A stretch of DNA of 64,000 nucleotides from NCBI GenBank assembly GCA_029962745.1, contig CM057154.1:30229763-30293762 (forward strand), written 5' to 3'. The translations under genes and the position numbers were made by a program. Source of the stretch: Echinometra lucunter (lineage: Eukaryota; Echinodermata; Echinoidea; Camarodonta; Echinometridae). Every line of letters starts with the position of its first letter. Position 1 is the stretch's first letter. The notes under the pieces are model-generated. The model had not been told where the DNA came from and made no database searches. It was given only the letters and a program-made list of their open reading frames with translations. Of this stretch, positions 14,366-25,425 are shown piece after piece.

Positions 14366-15480
14366 TCCGTCACAAACATTATGAAAGATAACTTGGCAAC
14401 CGTGACTCACTTTTCAACCAAACTTGGGTTGTAGATGCACTAAGGGGACCTGCATGTTATGGTCCAGTCAGAGGTCACATGGTAAGGTCAAAGGTCATTT
14501 CAGGTCAAACGTTAAAGTTTACGTGCAAGACTCTCTTATGACACAAAACTCTGCAACCGTGACTCACTTTTCAACCAAACTTGGGTTGTAGATGCCCTAA
14601 GCGGACCTGCATGTTATGCTCTAGTCAGAGGTCACATGGTAAGGTCAAAGGTCATTTTAGGTCAAACGTTAAAATTTACGTGCAAGACTCTCTTGTGACA
14701 CAAAACTCTGCAACTGTGTGACACTGTTCAATCAAACTTGGGTTGTAGATGCACTAAGGGGACCTGCATCTTATTGTCCAGTCAGAGGTCACATGGTAAG
14801 GTCAAAGGTCATTTCAGGTCAAATGTTAAAGTTGACGTGCAAGACTCTCTTATCACACATAACTTTGCAACCGTGACTCACTTTTCAACCAAACTTGGGT
14901 TGTAGATGCACTGAGGGGACCTGCATGTTATGGTCCAGTCAGAGGTCACATGGTAAGGTCAAAGGTCATTTCAGGTCAAACGTTGAAGTTTACGTGCAAG
15001 ACTCTCTTATGACTCAAAACTCTGCAACCGTGTGACACTTATCTATCAAACTTGGGTTGTCGATGCACTAAGGGGACCTGCATGTTATGGTCCAGTCATA
15101 GGTCACATGGTAAGGTCAAAGGTCATTTCAGGTCAAACATTAAAGTTTACGTGCAAGACTCTCTTATGACACAAAACTCTGCAACCGTGTGACACTTATC
15201 TATCAAACTTGGGTTGTAGATGCACTAAGGGGACCTGCATGTTATGGTCCAGTCAGAGGTCACATGGTCAGGTCAAAGGTCATTACAGGTCAAACGTTGA
15301 ACGGTTAAAGTTTACGTGCAAGACTCTCTTATGACACAAAACTTTGCAACCGTGTCACACTTTTCAGTCAAACTTGGGTTGCAGATCACTAAGGGGAAGT
15401 GCATGTTATCATTCTGTTGGACTTCACATGATAAGGTGAAAGGTCATTGGAGGTCATATGTTACAGATGTTTTCAAATTC
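14366..15480 (+). repeat. 157-bp tandem repeat array, about 7 copies
   Basis: A reference word (AAAGTTTACGTGCAAG and variants) recurs at 14514, 14671, 14828, 14985 and 15142, that is exactly 157 bp apart, and then at 15307 after a small insertion. Each unit holds AGGTCACATGG, then AGGTCAAAGGTCA, then CAGGTCAAA. The perfect AGGTCA-A-AGGTCA repeat lies at 14485, 14642, 14799, 14956, 15113 and 15270; a decayed copy (AGGTGA-A-AGGTCA) is at 15434. Confidence 0.95.
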
Positions 15481-15734
15481 TTGAATTTGCTTTTCCTCTG
15501 TCATTTCTTGTCCAGTGTTGAATCTGATTGCTCAACTGATAATCATAGGTGACGCTTCTGAACTTGTACACAGATATTGTGTAAACATTCGTAATCTATT
15601 CATATTATTCAAAACATGTCAAAATATTACTAGTACACCTCCAACATAATAAGCAAATGGTCATACATTATTCTTGTATGAAGTGTGAAGTCTTATTACT
15701 AAACAAAAACAAATGCTGTGAATAATATGATTTG

Positions 15735-16320
15735 TGATCCGCGTCCATGTCGTGGGTGCCGGGCAACATTTTGCACTTGAAAGAATAGTACAACTATACA
15801 TAAATACTCGGTGCAAAGTGGCTGAGCGATCACAATGTTTTGTCTTCTCTTCAGTTTTATGCATGCTTTTTATTGTTAATGTTACATTCAGTATTCAATT
15901 TCCATAAAAGGTTTTACTCACTAATTCTTCTTCAACAAATTTTGGTCTTTTGTTTCTCTCCCACAAACTCAATTTACATGCATACCATATTACAATTATT
16001 ATGTTCAGCATTCAAATCTGGTGTTCTCATCAATTTCAGGCATGCTTTTTACTAATTATTAACAAAATGCTGCCTTTAACCTCTATCTAATTAGTCAATT
16101 TACCCCTGACAGGTTATCCGCGTCTATCTTGCGGGTGCCAGGCAACATTTTGCACTTGAAAGAATATTAAAACTATACATAAATACTCAGTGCAAAGTGG
16201 CTGAGGGATCAGTTTTCTGTTCTCTTCAATTTTATGCATGCTTTTTTTTTTTCCTGTGGCAGTATTCAATATACCATAAAAGATTTTACTCACTAACCCT
16301 TCTTCTTAACAAAACATAAC
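15735..16320 (+). repeat. Duplicated segment of about 200 bp (two diverged direct copies)
   Basis: Copy one starts near 15735 and copy two near 16113. Both read ATCCGCGTC, GGGTGCC, GGCAACATTTTGCACTTG, ACTATACATAAATACTC and GCAAAGTGGCTGAG, and end near TTTTACTCACTAA. The offset of 378 bp and many substitutions show an old duplication inside the element. Confidence 0.85.
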
Positions 16321-18000
16321 TGTTCTCGTATTTCTTTTCTCTAAATTATAAGCTCATTATCACACTACATCATCTGCAGCCCTCAGCTACACTACAACCA
16401 CAAACACTTTTCAACTCCACACATGTAAAATATCAATCATACAATGTTACTCATATCAGAGGGACGAGAGTAGAAGCAGGGAAAGTACATGCACGTGAAA
16501 ATGCAGTACCATTTCATAAAAAACCCTTCTCATATTTTATCAAATGTTATTCCATCCCAGTTATTTCACAATGAGCTTTCGATACAGTTCTGTTGTGTGC
16601 CATCACAGATCGCGATATTTCTAGTTATTTTCACAAGTGGGCGAGACACAACATCGCAAACGCCTTGTTTTTTTTAGGGGGGAGGTGGGGTGCTTTTGTA
16701 AGGAGGCACATTATCAGATCTCATTTCATTATATTAATGTGATATTGGTTTAGTTCAGTTTGCTTTGATAGTTTCACTGTATGGACTATTCTAAGTTTTA
16801 ATAGATATTGTTTAAGTCTAGAGAGAACAACATTTTGAGAGATGATTATCAAAGAGCTCATGGTTGCAATAGAATACGTTGTCTTGGGCCAGTGACTCTG
16901 ATGGGTGGATATCGTATAAGGGTTGCTATGTATTGACGTAAAAAGGGGGGAGGCTTTGTGTCTGCCTAATAAGTAAATATTCTTAGTATTATTTTTTCTA
17001 CGAAAATGTATTTTCTTCTCATTGTACAGTACTATAGCTGAAGGCGTGTCTGTCATTCTTTTGAAAACTTTAATGTGATCCTTTTGTGTGCAAGGTTCTG
17101 CATGTGTGCCATTCTTGCTCTTTCTGTATTTGTCAGGATTAATTTATGCTGAAAAGAGGGCCACCCAGTGGTGGATTGTCAAATACAAGGGTTGCAGATA
17201 CAAAAGGGATTTTTGTGATGTCATATGCAAGGGTAAATGCCCTTATTGTTATTTTTCAGTGGAGAGAGACTTACGATTATTTTCTTTCTGTTTTCAACTA
17301 CAGTTTGTCGGTTACCATACCTGTCAGTTTCCACTTAGGTTTTGTGATTTTGTATTTTGACAAGTTCTTGGTTACAGCATACAGATTCTTCTCTTCTGTT
17401 CATTTATTAACCAATCACTGAACAGTATTTTTGTACTCCCAAGTCTTCTCTTCCCCCTTCTCTACCTCATATGCTATCCCATCTATTCCGTCTCACCAGT
17501 TCCCCTTTGCAACATTTTACGTCATTTTTCTAGCAACACACAAATGTACCCATCATCCTTCCCTCTCTCATATCTTCCACCGTTTACATCCCCACTTCCT
17601 TACCCCATCTCATCTTCCCTCTCTTCATGATACCACCTGTCAAGCATACATTTTCATCTACCCCTTTCTCTCACTTCTCATTTCCCCTTCCCTACAAATC
17701 ACTATTTTTCCTTCAGTGATATATCACCACACTCTCCCATTTATTATCTTTTCTTCATCCTCTAATCTTCCCTTTATTCCATCCCCATGTCAACTCAGCT
17801 CTCATATCTCTCATACTCTCTCCCTCCTTATTTACCATCCATCTATACTATCATTCTTTCAGGTAGAGTTTTAATTTCTCTTTTTTCTTCTCTTACCCTC
17901 TCTCAATTCAGTGCTCCCTTCTGTTTTCTTGCTGTCTTCTCCCTATCTCTATCTCACCATCCCAATGCCCCATCCTCATCCATTGGCTTCTATCTTGAGG

Positions 18001-18232
18001 TGTTGTGGTCCAGTGGATAAGTCTCCTGACTGAGAACCACAAGGTACGGGGGTCAAATCCCTGCCGCAGCACTAACATCCTTTGACAAGTCATTTATCTA
18101 CATTTGCTTCTCTCAGCCCAGGTGTACTTACAACCGAGTAGAATTTATTCCTTGAATGCACTGAGCACTGCAGTTGCTGGAGCTAAAGCTGGGGTAATAA
18201 TATCCAAAGTCCTTTAGAAGTGCATAGAGATA
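18001..18232 (+). mobile_element. tRNA-derived SINE, second copy
   Basis: TGTTGTGGTCCAGTGGATAA is the A-box-like head and GGGTCAAATCCCT the weakened B box. The 3' body GAGCTAAAGCTGGGGTAATA then TATCCAAAGTCCTTTAGAAG matches the copy at 47582-47878. It splits the long pyrimidine tract of this region. Confidence 0.8.
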
Positions 18233-19051
18233 CTAGATCATAGTGTGATATGCACATTATTATCTTCCTCTCATTTGCCCGCATCACCACCCCCTACTGC
18301 CGTTCATGTTCATCGTCCCCTCTGTCTCCGTCTTCTCCCTGATGTCTTCCCGTCAGTCTTACACTCACCCTTCCTCTCCGTATACAATCATCCCCAGTTC
18401 CTACGTGGTCATCTTCTACTCCTCCCTTCTGTATATCTGCTATCCTTTTCTGCTCATCCCCTTTTCATCCCTGAGCTTCTCTTCATCCTTTCTCCCTTTC
18501 CATCTCCCCTTTCCCCTCCACTTCCCTGTATTTATTGCTGTTTCACTTGCCCAGACATATTTCAAGCCCATATTTATTTTCTGCCTTCTTCCTCTCTTTT
18601 CCCCCTTTCCTCCATTCCCTTGGTTCCACATCTTCCTACCTGCTCTCCTTTCTCATTTCATCTCTCTCATTGTCCCCTGCCCCTTCACCTTGCATGTCTC
18701 TGATGTGATAATTTCCCTTCCTCCATCTTTCTCTCTTCTCCGTTCCTCTAATCCTTGGGCTCATTTTCATGTCATCTTCACTCTCCTTTTTCATTTTCTC
18801 CTGTAAACTATCACTCCTTCACCTGTCCCTCCCCCTTCCTATTGCTCTACCCTCATTTTCTTTTTGTCTTCCATCATCTTTCATTCTTCCCCCACCCATC
18901 CCTTCAGCTCCACATCTTTTTTTTCCACCCTCTCTTCTCATTTCCCCCTTCACCTCTTCCTTCACCTACCCTCCTCTCATGTTTCTGACTTTGTTTCCTT
19001 TCATTCAGTTTCCTCTCTTCCTCTCCATCCGCTATATCACATCCTTGCCTC

Positions 19052-19105
19052 ATCTGTTTGGAGCCAGAATGATATGAATTAACGCCCTTCTGGCTCTGAA
19101 CAGAT
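19052..19105. mobile_element. Foldback element, copy 2
   Basis: ATCTGTTTGGAGCCAGAA pairs with TTCTGGCTCTGAACAGAT across a short loop containing TGATATGA, as in the copy at 6787. This copy has lost part of the left arm. It interrupts the pyrimidine tract of 17.4-19.5 kb, so it inserted after that tract formed. Confidence 0.75.
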
Positions 19106-22100
19106 AACCTCTTCTATTTTTTGTCTGTCACCCCATCCTTTCCTGTTTCCATCCTCTCATCTCCCCTTCCCTCTACAAGACTGCTCCTTTTCTCAAGTCT
19201 CCATCTTCTTTCTCTCATATAATCAACCATTCAGTCACATTGCCCCTTCTCTCTCTATCCCTCTCTCATATCTTACCCCATCCCTTTTTTTCCCTTCATC
19301 CATCCTCTTGTCATCTCCCCTTCCTCCTTCATTCTCTCCCCTATCTTATAATTGACCAATCCAGCCTCATATCCCTTTCCCCTCTGTCTCTTCTCTCACC
19401 CATCCCTTCTATCTTTGTCCATCCTCTCATCATCTCCCCTTCCCCTCCATACCACCACCACTCTCCCCAGCACTATCTCTCTCCCACAAGCGCATGAAAG
19501 ACAATTTAGTGGCCGAGTATCGCGTATACCACACCTGATACCCCATCCTCCGTACCGTCACGGTCCCACCAGGGCGATCAAGTCTCAGGCCTCGCGCTCA
19601 TTATGCCCCAGCGCCACTGTGGCCGCTGTCTTAACTTACACGAACATTTCCTAGATCTTGGCAAATTACTGGGAACATAATAGGCCTTGGCTAACCAGCG
19701 GACCTGGCTGAGGGGTAACTCTGTCCGTGTTTACTTGCAACAGAAAAAAAGAAAATTTCCATAGTTTTCCCCATCCCCGTTACAAACCCTGCCTGGTGTT
19801 TCTTGCTTTTCTTCAAATTTTGAAGATTGACAGTTCTTAATAACACATTTTCTGCAAAAGAATCCCATTTCCATCTCTTTCCTATTATATCAAGTAGAAA
19901 TGACTAGAATAGGCAAAGTGATAGCAATAAATCTCTTCTTTTTGTCAAGATCAATTTGGAGGAAGAAATGACTTCTAATTTCCATGTATTTCAAAACTTT
20001 GTCAAACTTATATTTGGTATTAAGAAGTACCATGATATGTAGCACAAAGTTGAAATTGTTTTGCTTATCATAAAATTCAGTTTTATGAGAGACTTGCATT
20101 GGTTATGCACATGTATGCTTTTAGTCATGTTTAGTAGGAATTATTGAAGAACCTTCATTAAGTAGATTTAGGACAAGAGATTATATAAAGTAAAGGAGAG
20201 AGAGAAACAGTAAACCAGAATAAACACAAGTAACAACCACTTTACCAAAGGGAAGAAGATGTTTTCATTGGTGGACAGACACTGGCTTGGAAATGTCGTG
20301 GAAGCAGTGTTTGCAAAGAGCTCCCTCTGTTGATTTATTGGCTTCCATTAAACTTTGATAAAAAAGAAAAAAATGAAAGTGAAAGGACTAAACCCCGGGT
20401 ACATCTTATGTCTTGTTTATAACACAATATAATAGGAATCAAATTTTAGAAATAAAATGTTCTTTGAAATAGGATAGTTTTCTTTAGTAATTTCTTAGAA
20501 ATTTTAGATTGGAAAGATGTTGAAGAAAATGATATGCATTTCTCATTTATTGCTGTATAAATATCACCCCCTCCCAATAAAAGATTCCTGCCACTTTTAG
20601 GCCTACACTGCAATTTTCACAAAGATTCCCTACAGCTCTTTAGGTGTTGTAAAAATGCCCAAACTGTGAAAGATACATGTACTGCCATTCCAACCCCCTG
20701 TTTCCAAATATCAAATTGATATTTGGCTTGCAGAAATGCATGAAAAACAGTGTTGCAGTGACAAAAAGTATGTAAAAGAGGTAATGGAAGATGGCTCTTA
20801 TCACTTGGTTTATGTTCAGCTATAGCCTTCAGAGGGTGGATAGATATATCTTGTTTGAAACCTCTTGAAGTATCAGTGGTATATGAAGGACTGGATGAGA
20901 GGGAGGTAAGAGATAGAGAGAGAGGGGAAAAGATGGGCGGAGAGAGGAAAATAGTTTCGAATCCAGTCAACGACCTCCAAGAATCTGTGTTGAGTTTGAT
21001 GATGGTTCGGTGTAAGTCGAGCATGGAACGTGATTATGTTAGCCCGGAAAGCCGACCCGATCGCAGCATCAAATACTCGTTCACTCTTTTAGACCTTTGT
21101 AATGAGGAAGGGAACCCTAAACTCCATCCCACTGCAACAGATATCGCAAAATTTTCTTCATCATTTCACAAAAAAGGGTCTTCATCGTCTTTATGCTCTT
21201 CATCTCGCCCCGCTCGTTAATGTTTCAAGTCGGAGTCGGCTTGGATGTGCGACCGGGGCAAGGGATATTTCTCCCTCGAGGGGGGAAGGAAGAAGAAGCC
21301 CGGATCCCATCTCCTAAATCAGTTGCGGGGGAAAAGTCACAGATAGTCGAATTTGTTCATAAATAAAAAGGAAAACGATATGCGCAACCCAACTTGCGGA
21401 TACCCATCCCCTGTGTCTTGTGTCGTGTAATTGCCATTGCCGAGGAAGGAATCGCTCCCCGAAGGGTATCGCGTGATCCCGCGCGGACTCGCCCAGGGCC
21501 GGGCATTGACTTATCAACAGAGATGGGGTGGAAAAATTTTGTGCAGAAAATATCTTCTGTCATCCCCCCGTATTCACTACGAGACCCTAATTGCAAAATA
21601 GGAAATTGATTGATCATATCTTTCTTGGAGAAGCAAGTAATAAACAGAGTGATTTTCATTTCAAAATGACTCTATCAGTGGATTTCAAAAGCGAGAATCA
21701 AATTATGAGGCACATATACTTCCAAAATATAGTTTGAATGGAGAACATTGTGCCCAGCTATGGGCTTATGTTTCCTTTTTGATATCATTATCAATAATTT
21801 GATTTTTATTCATTTCTTTGCTTAGAGTGGTGACTCCATGATACATTTCATTCCATTCGGAAGCTGCCATGATTTCTACCTTTTTTATTTCTTCGGTTAT
21901 TGCTTCCTTGTTACCTTGTCAATTTTAATTTCTGAAAATCAAATGGATTCCAAACTGTCAAATGGAAACTAATAGTCATATAACTGTGACAATTATGAGA
22001 CTTTTGGTGCAATTGTGCCATATCAGCAAGAAAATATAATATGCATTTTTGGTCCTCTGCATACTTGCTTCCATATATTTCTTGAACAATGATATGGGTG

Positions 22101-22741
22101 TTTACTGCCGATTGTCGATGAAACCCTAATAAGACTCCGCCATTTGAGCCAGAAATTGAATTAACGAGTGTTCCAGTGATATCGAATTAAAGAAGAAGAA
22201 GAGGAGCTTATCTTGCTTGCCCCCTTAAGCGGTTGAGATACTCATGTTTAGGAATTAGCGCGCTAATTATGCTCTTGTTTTCAGATCAACTGGATTCATC
22301 ACGAAAAACTGTCAGAAGTACTCTGTTTCATGCATGTCAAGTATACCAAATTGGCAGTAATAGTTTCCTGCTTTCTCCTCAGAATTATCAAATTTCTTTT
22401 ATTGCTCTGTTGATGACGATTTGATGATATTCTAAATCAAGCATTGTATGCATTTTATAATGCTTTCCTTTTACAAGTTATGTCCATAATTGTTATCGCT
22501 CAATTTAATAGTGAAAATTCAAAATGAAGAATTCTAAAATGTTATGTGGTCACTTGCACACTTACGTGATAACATTTTTAGATATGTAGGAACTTCTTTT
22601 GATGTCTACCTTTTTTAAACCTCATAGACATAAACTTTCAAATAAATAGATTGAACAATTCAAGATTTTTTTCTTTTTGCAATGTAAGGAAATTGAAATG
22701 TTGGACATGACAAGACAATATTTTCTGCCTGGAGAAGGGCA

Positions 22742-23738
22742 TTAAAGGAGAAGTCCAGACGATTTTATTAATTACACTATAAAGCTTAAAATTACACTAA
22801 AGCTTAAAATTCAAGCTAACATATAATGCTACTTTCATTTATCAAAGTGATTTCTGTGATTTTTAAATACCAAGTAAGTGTTCATTTTTTTACTCCGAAT
22901 AATTGAATTTCCCACCGAAACCCAAATATGGTCATTGGTCGTGTGACGTAGGCGATGCATTTGCACTGCACATGCGCACTTATTCTCTGCACATTCTCTA
23001 TGCAAAATGCCGAGATGTCTAGCTTTTGGGTGTACAAATCACACCAGTTCTGTTCCTAAGAGAAGTTTTTTGCAATCCCGAATCCCCTGACGGACAGGGA
23101 GAGGTGTGCCCGATGGATTAATGATATTAGAATGGACAAAATCGACATAAAAACTTATTAATTTTCGTAGTAAATGAAAGTGTGCGAAGACCACACCAAG
23201 CCGGGATGTTGGCAGTTGGCGGTGGATAGGGTGTGGGCGTTCGAAAGTGATGGGCTACGAGCCCACGAGAAATTGTAAGGTCTTCCCGTTGATTGAAATG
23301 GTCAGATTTAACGGTTTTTACAAATTCTGAGGCTAACAAGTAGGCACAAGAAGCATAAATAAAATCAGAAATGATATGACTGTAGATCTACTAAAATTCA
23401 GGGGAAAAAAAGGGACTACGGCACGATATGAGATGACAAAACAAACAATGTGTACTTCCACTGCAGTGATTCACTCTCGCGCTATGCACGCACTATACTC
23501 ACTGCACTCGCATCATCATATGCATGCCTGATGCGGTGCATCTGCTACGTCACTGGGCCGGGGTGCGAACTGTATTGTGGATGAAAATGGGCTCGTACTA
23601 GAACTACTGTTTATAAAAGTTAATTGTTGATTACTCTGTAATCCTAAGGTATGTTATGTAAAGGAAGACATTTTCATGCGCTGAATTTTTTCTCTTTATG
23701 ATCCATTCTTACAGAAATCTCCTAGACTTCTCCTTTAA
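22742..23738 (+). mobile_element. Kolobok-like element with TTAA ends and THAP remnant
   Basis: The element starts TTAAAGGAGAAGTCCAG and ends CTAGACTTCTCCTTTAA, an inverted pair with one mismatch, flanked by or including TTAA. Kolobok and related transposons use TTAA target sites and encode a THAP zinc-binding domain; the body here contains such a domain, frameshifted. At 997 bp it is too short for a complete transposase, so it is a decayed or deletion derivative. Confidence 0.7.
23007..23159 (+). pseudogene. Frameshifted THAP-domain remnant of a transposase
   Basis: From the ATG at 23007 the frame reads MPRCLAFGCTNHTSSVPKRS, a typical THAP start (C-x4-C near the N terminus), then goes out of frame at the T run near 23066. 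The neighbouring frame continues NPLTDRERCARWINDIRMDK with the conserved Trp, ending at a stop at 23157-23159. A one-base shift separates the halves. The distal C-x2-H part is not on this strand; a KSDHF sequence on the opposite strand near 23290-23310 may be its inverted remains. Non-functional as it stands. Confidence 0.6.
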
Positions 23739-24184
23739 CTTCTGTTTAAAAAATATATATATATATATAATTGAGTTCCAAATGATCAGTATGATAGTTT
23801 TGTAGCCTCTAGATGTGCTCTCTCTCTCCAACAAATTTAAAAGATTATCTTTAATCCAACTTCATCATGATTAGAAAAAAAAATGATTAAGTACCTACAT
23901 GTACCACCCATATTAGGTGGTGCCATAATCTAATAAATAAGTTGAAAAGACTATGCCATAAACTTATTTCCTGGTAGTTGTTGTTTCTTTTTTTTATAAT
24001 TTCAAACTAAGGTTTATAGTCTTGGTTTAAGGCAAAAGGCATTAAGGATAGAGGGATGGGAGGTTGGCATGTTATGCATTCTCTGCATGTAGTTGTAAGA
24101 TATCATATTCCACCTTCAATTTATCATACCTGAAATACCAAGTGGTAAATTTCACTTGTTGACAGGCTCGGGTTCTTTGAGTAC

Positions 24185-24400
24185 AAATCAAAGAAAAGGT
24201 GAAAGGGAAGCAGTTTGAGTGAGATGAACCCAGAGAGAGAGGGAAGGGGAGGGGAGGGGGAGGGGAAGGGGTAAGAAAAAAGAAAGATGGGGAAAGGTAG
24301 GAGTAGAAGGTAAACAAGATGTGAAAGGAAAGTGTAAGCAAGAGGGTTAGAGAAAGAGGAAGGAAGGAAGAAAGAGGGAGAGAGAGAGAGACCTATACAA
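24185..24400 (+). repeat. Purine-rich tract
   Basis: GGGGAGGGG, AAGGAAGG and (GA)n words in a 200-bp stretch, shortly upstream of the 551-bp palindrome. Confidence 0.8.
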
Positions 24401-24874
24401 AAAGAGACAATAATATATTGAAGCTCCAGTAACTGTTAAATTGCAGTGCTGTCAAATTTCTTTACTTTCTAGTTACATGTACTTTGCAACAACCAATGCT
24501 TGATCACTACAACTGCACATACATTCATGATTGCAGTTAAGCTCCTTCCTATTGTTATATTTTCTAAATTATATGAGAGTTTTGCTAATAATCTGGTTCA
24601 TCAGGCTTTATGTTTGAGTAGATGTATGTTTTTAACGAACAAATTTGTCCTAAAATCTATGGAAATAGAAAGATGAATTGCTGTCTTCTGGCGGCATACT
24701 GGTATAGAAATTGAAACCACATTATCCTCAAATTATGCAATTATTGAAAGTATTTCTGAATGGCGTAAGTCATTGCACTGAGTCATAGGTCAGTTCAAAT
24801 GGGAACGAACCCTGTATTGTTAAGGGCTTCATCTTGTCTTGTTTGTAAAGCATAAACTGTTGCACTGTGTGCGA

Positions 24875-25425
24875 TTAAAGGGAAAGTCCATCCCAGAAGT
24901 TTCACTGTTTCAATAAAAGGAGTTAAATTTGAACAGCATTTTAAAAAAGAAATGAGCAAAATCGGTCAAAGAATAAGAAAATAACACTCATTTACATTTT
25001 CTAGTAAATTACTCTCGGCTCTGCAAATTGGCAGCACTGATGACATCATATGCGAGCAGCTCTCCATTTTCACATTTTCTCAATTTTCTTGGAAGTTACA
25101 CATTTTCTCACCCCATAGTCAAAGTATGTTATGTAAAAAGCAATTCTTCTGAACATACATTGACTATGGGGGTTAGAAAGTGTGTAACTTCCAAGAAAAT
25201 GGAGAAAATGTGAAATTTCATGTACAAAGTGAATGGAGAGCTGCTCGCATATGATGTCATCAGTGTTGTCAATTTGCCGAGCCGAGAGTACTTTACTAGA
25301 AAATGTAAATGAGTGTAATTTTCTTATTCTCTGACCGATTTTGCTCATTTCTTTTTGAAAATGCTGTTTATATTTAACCCCTTTTATTGAAACACTGAAA
25401 CTTTTGGGGTGGACTTTGCCTTTAA
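24875..25425. mobile_element. 551-bp near-palindromic TTAA MITE
   Basis: The left end TTAAAGGGAAAGTCCATCCC and right end (read inverted) TTAAAGGCAAAGTCCACCCC match, and the pairing continues through almost the whole element: GAAATGAGCAAAATCGGTC, ATGATGTCATATGCGAGCAG types, and AAGTTACACATTTTCT, turning round near 25145. The termini resemble those of the Kolobok-like element at 22742-23738 (TTAAAGG-n-AAGTCCA), which suggests a shared transposase. Confidence 0.85.

Larger units (their letters stand above)
14284..16648 (+). mobile_element. 2.4-kb TIR-bounded non-autonomous element carrying a 157-bp array
   Basis: The 12-bp sequence TGTCTCGCCCAC at 14284-14295 is found inverted as GTGGGCGAGACA at 16637-16648. 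At the left end GTCTCGCC...GGCGAGAC also forms a tight local hairpin (14285-14313), followed by a (GTCC)n-type minisatellite (14330-14371) and the 157-bp tandem array. The right half contains two diverged copies of a segment of about 200 bp (15735 and 16113). No transposase reading frame was seen. The superfamily is unknown. Confidence 0.6.
17430..19490 (+). repeat. 2-kb polypyrimidine tract with degenerate tandem structure
   Basis: C/T-rich with recurring blocks such as CATCCTCTCAT(C)ATCTCCCCTTCC and CTCTCATATCTTACC. It is interrupted by a SINE (18001-18232) and a foldback (19052-19105). The several S/F/L/P-rich ORFs here are artefacts of composition. Confidence 0.85.

Noticed and set aside
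14366..15480. Regular array considered as CRISPR-like
   Set aside because: The whole 157-bp unit repeats with no unique spacers, in a eukaryotic intron or flank; it is a tandem satellite.
17431..19077. Several overlapping ORFs of 77-166 aa
   Set aside because: All are low-complexity readings of the polypyrimidine tract, open in more than one frame at once.
20855..21220. 121-aa ORF in the putative intron
   Set aside because: Starts in low-complexity GA sequence and shows no recognisable domain; splice signals consistent with the zinc-finger phases were not found.
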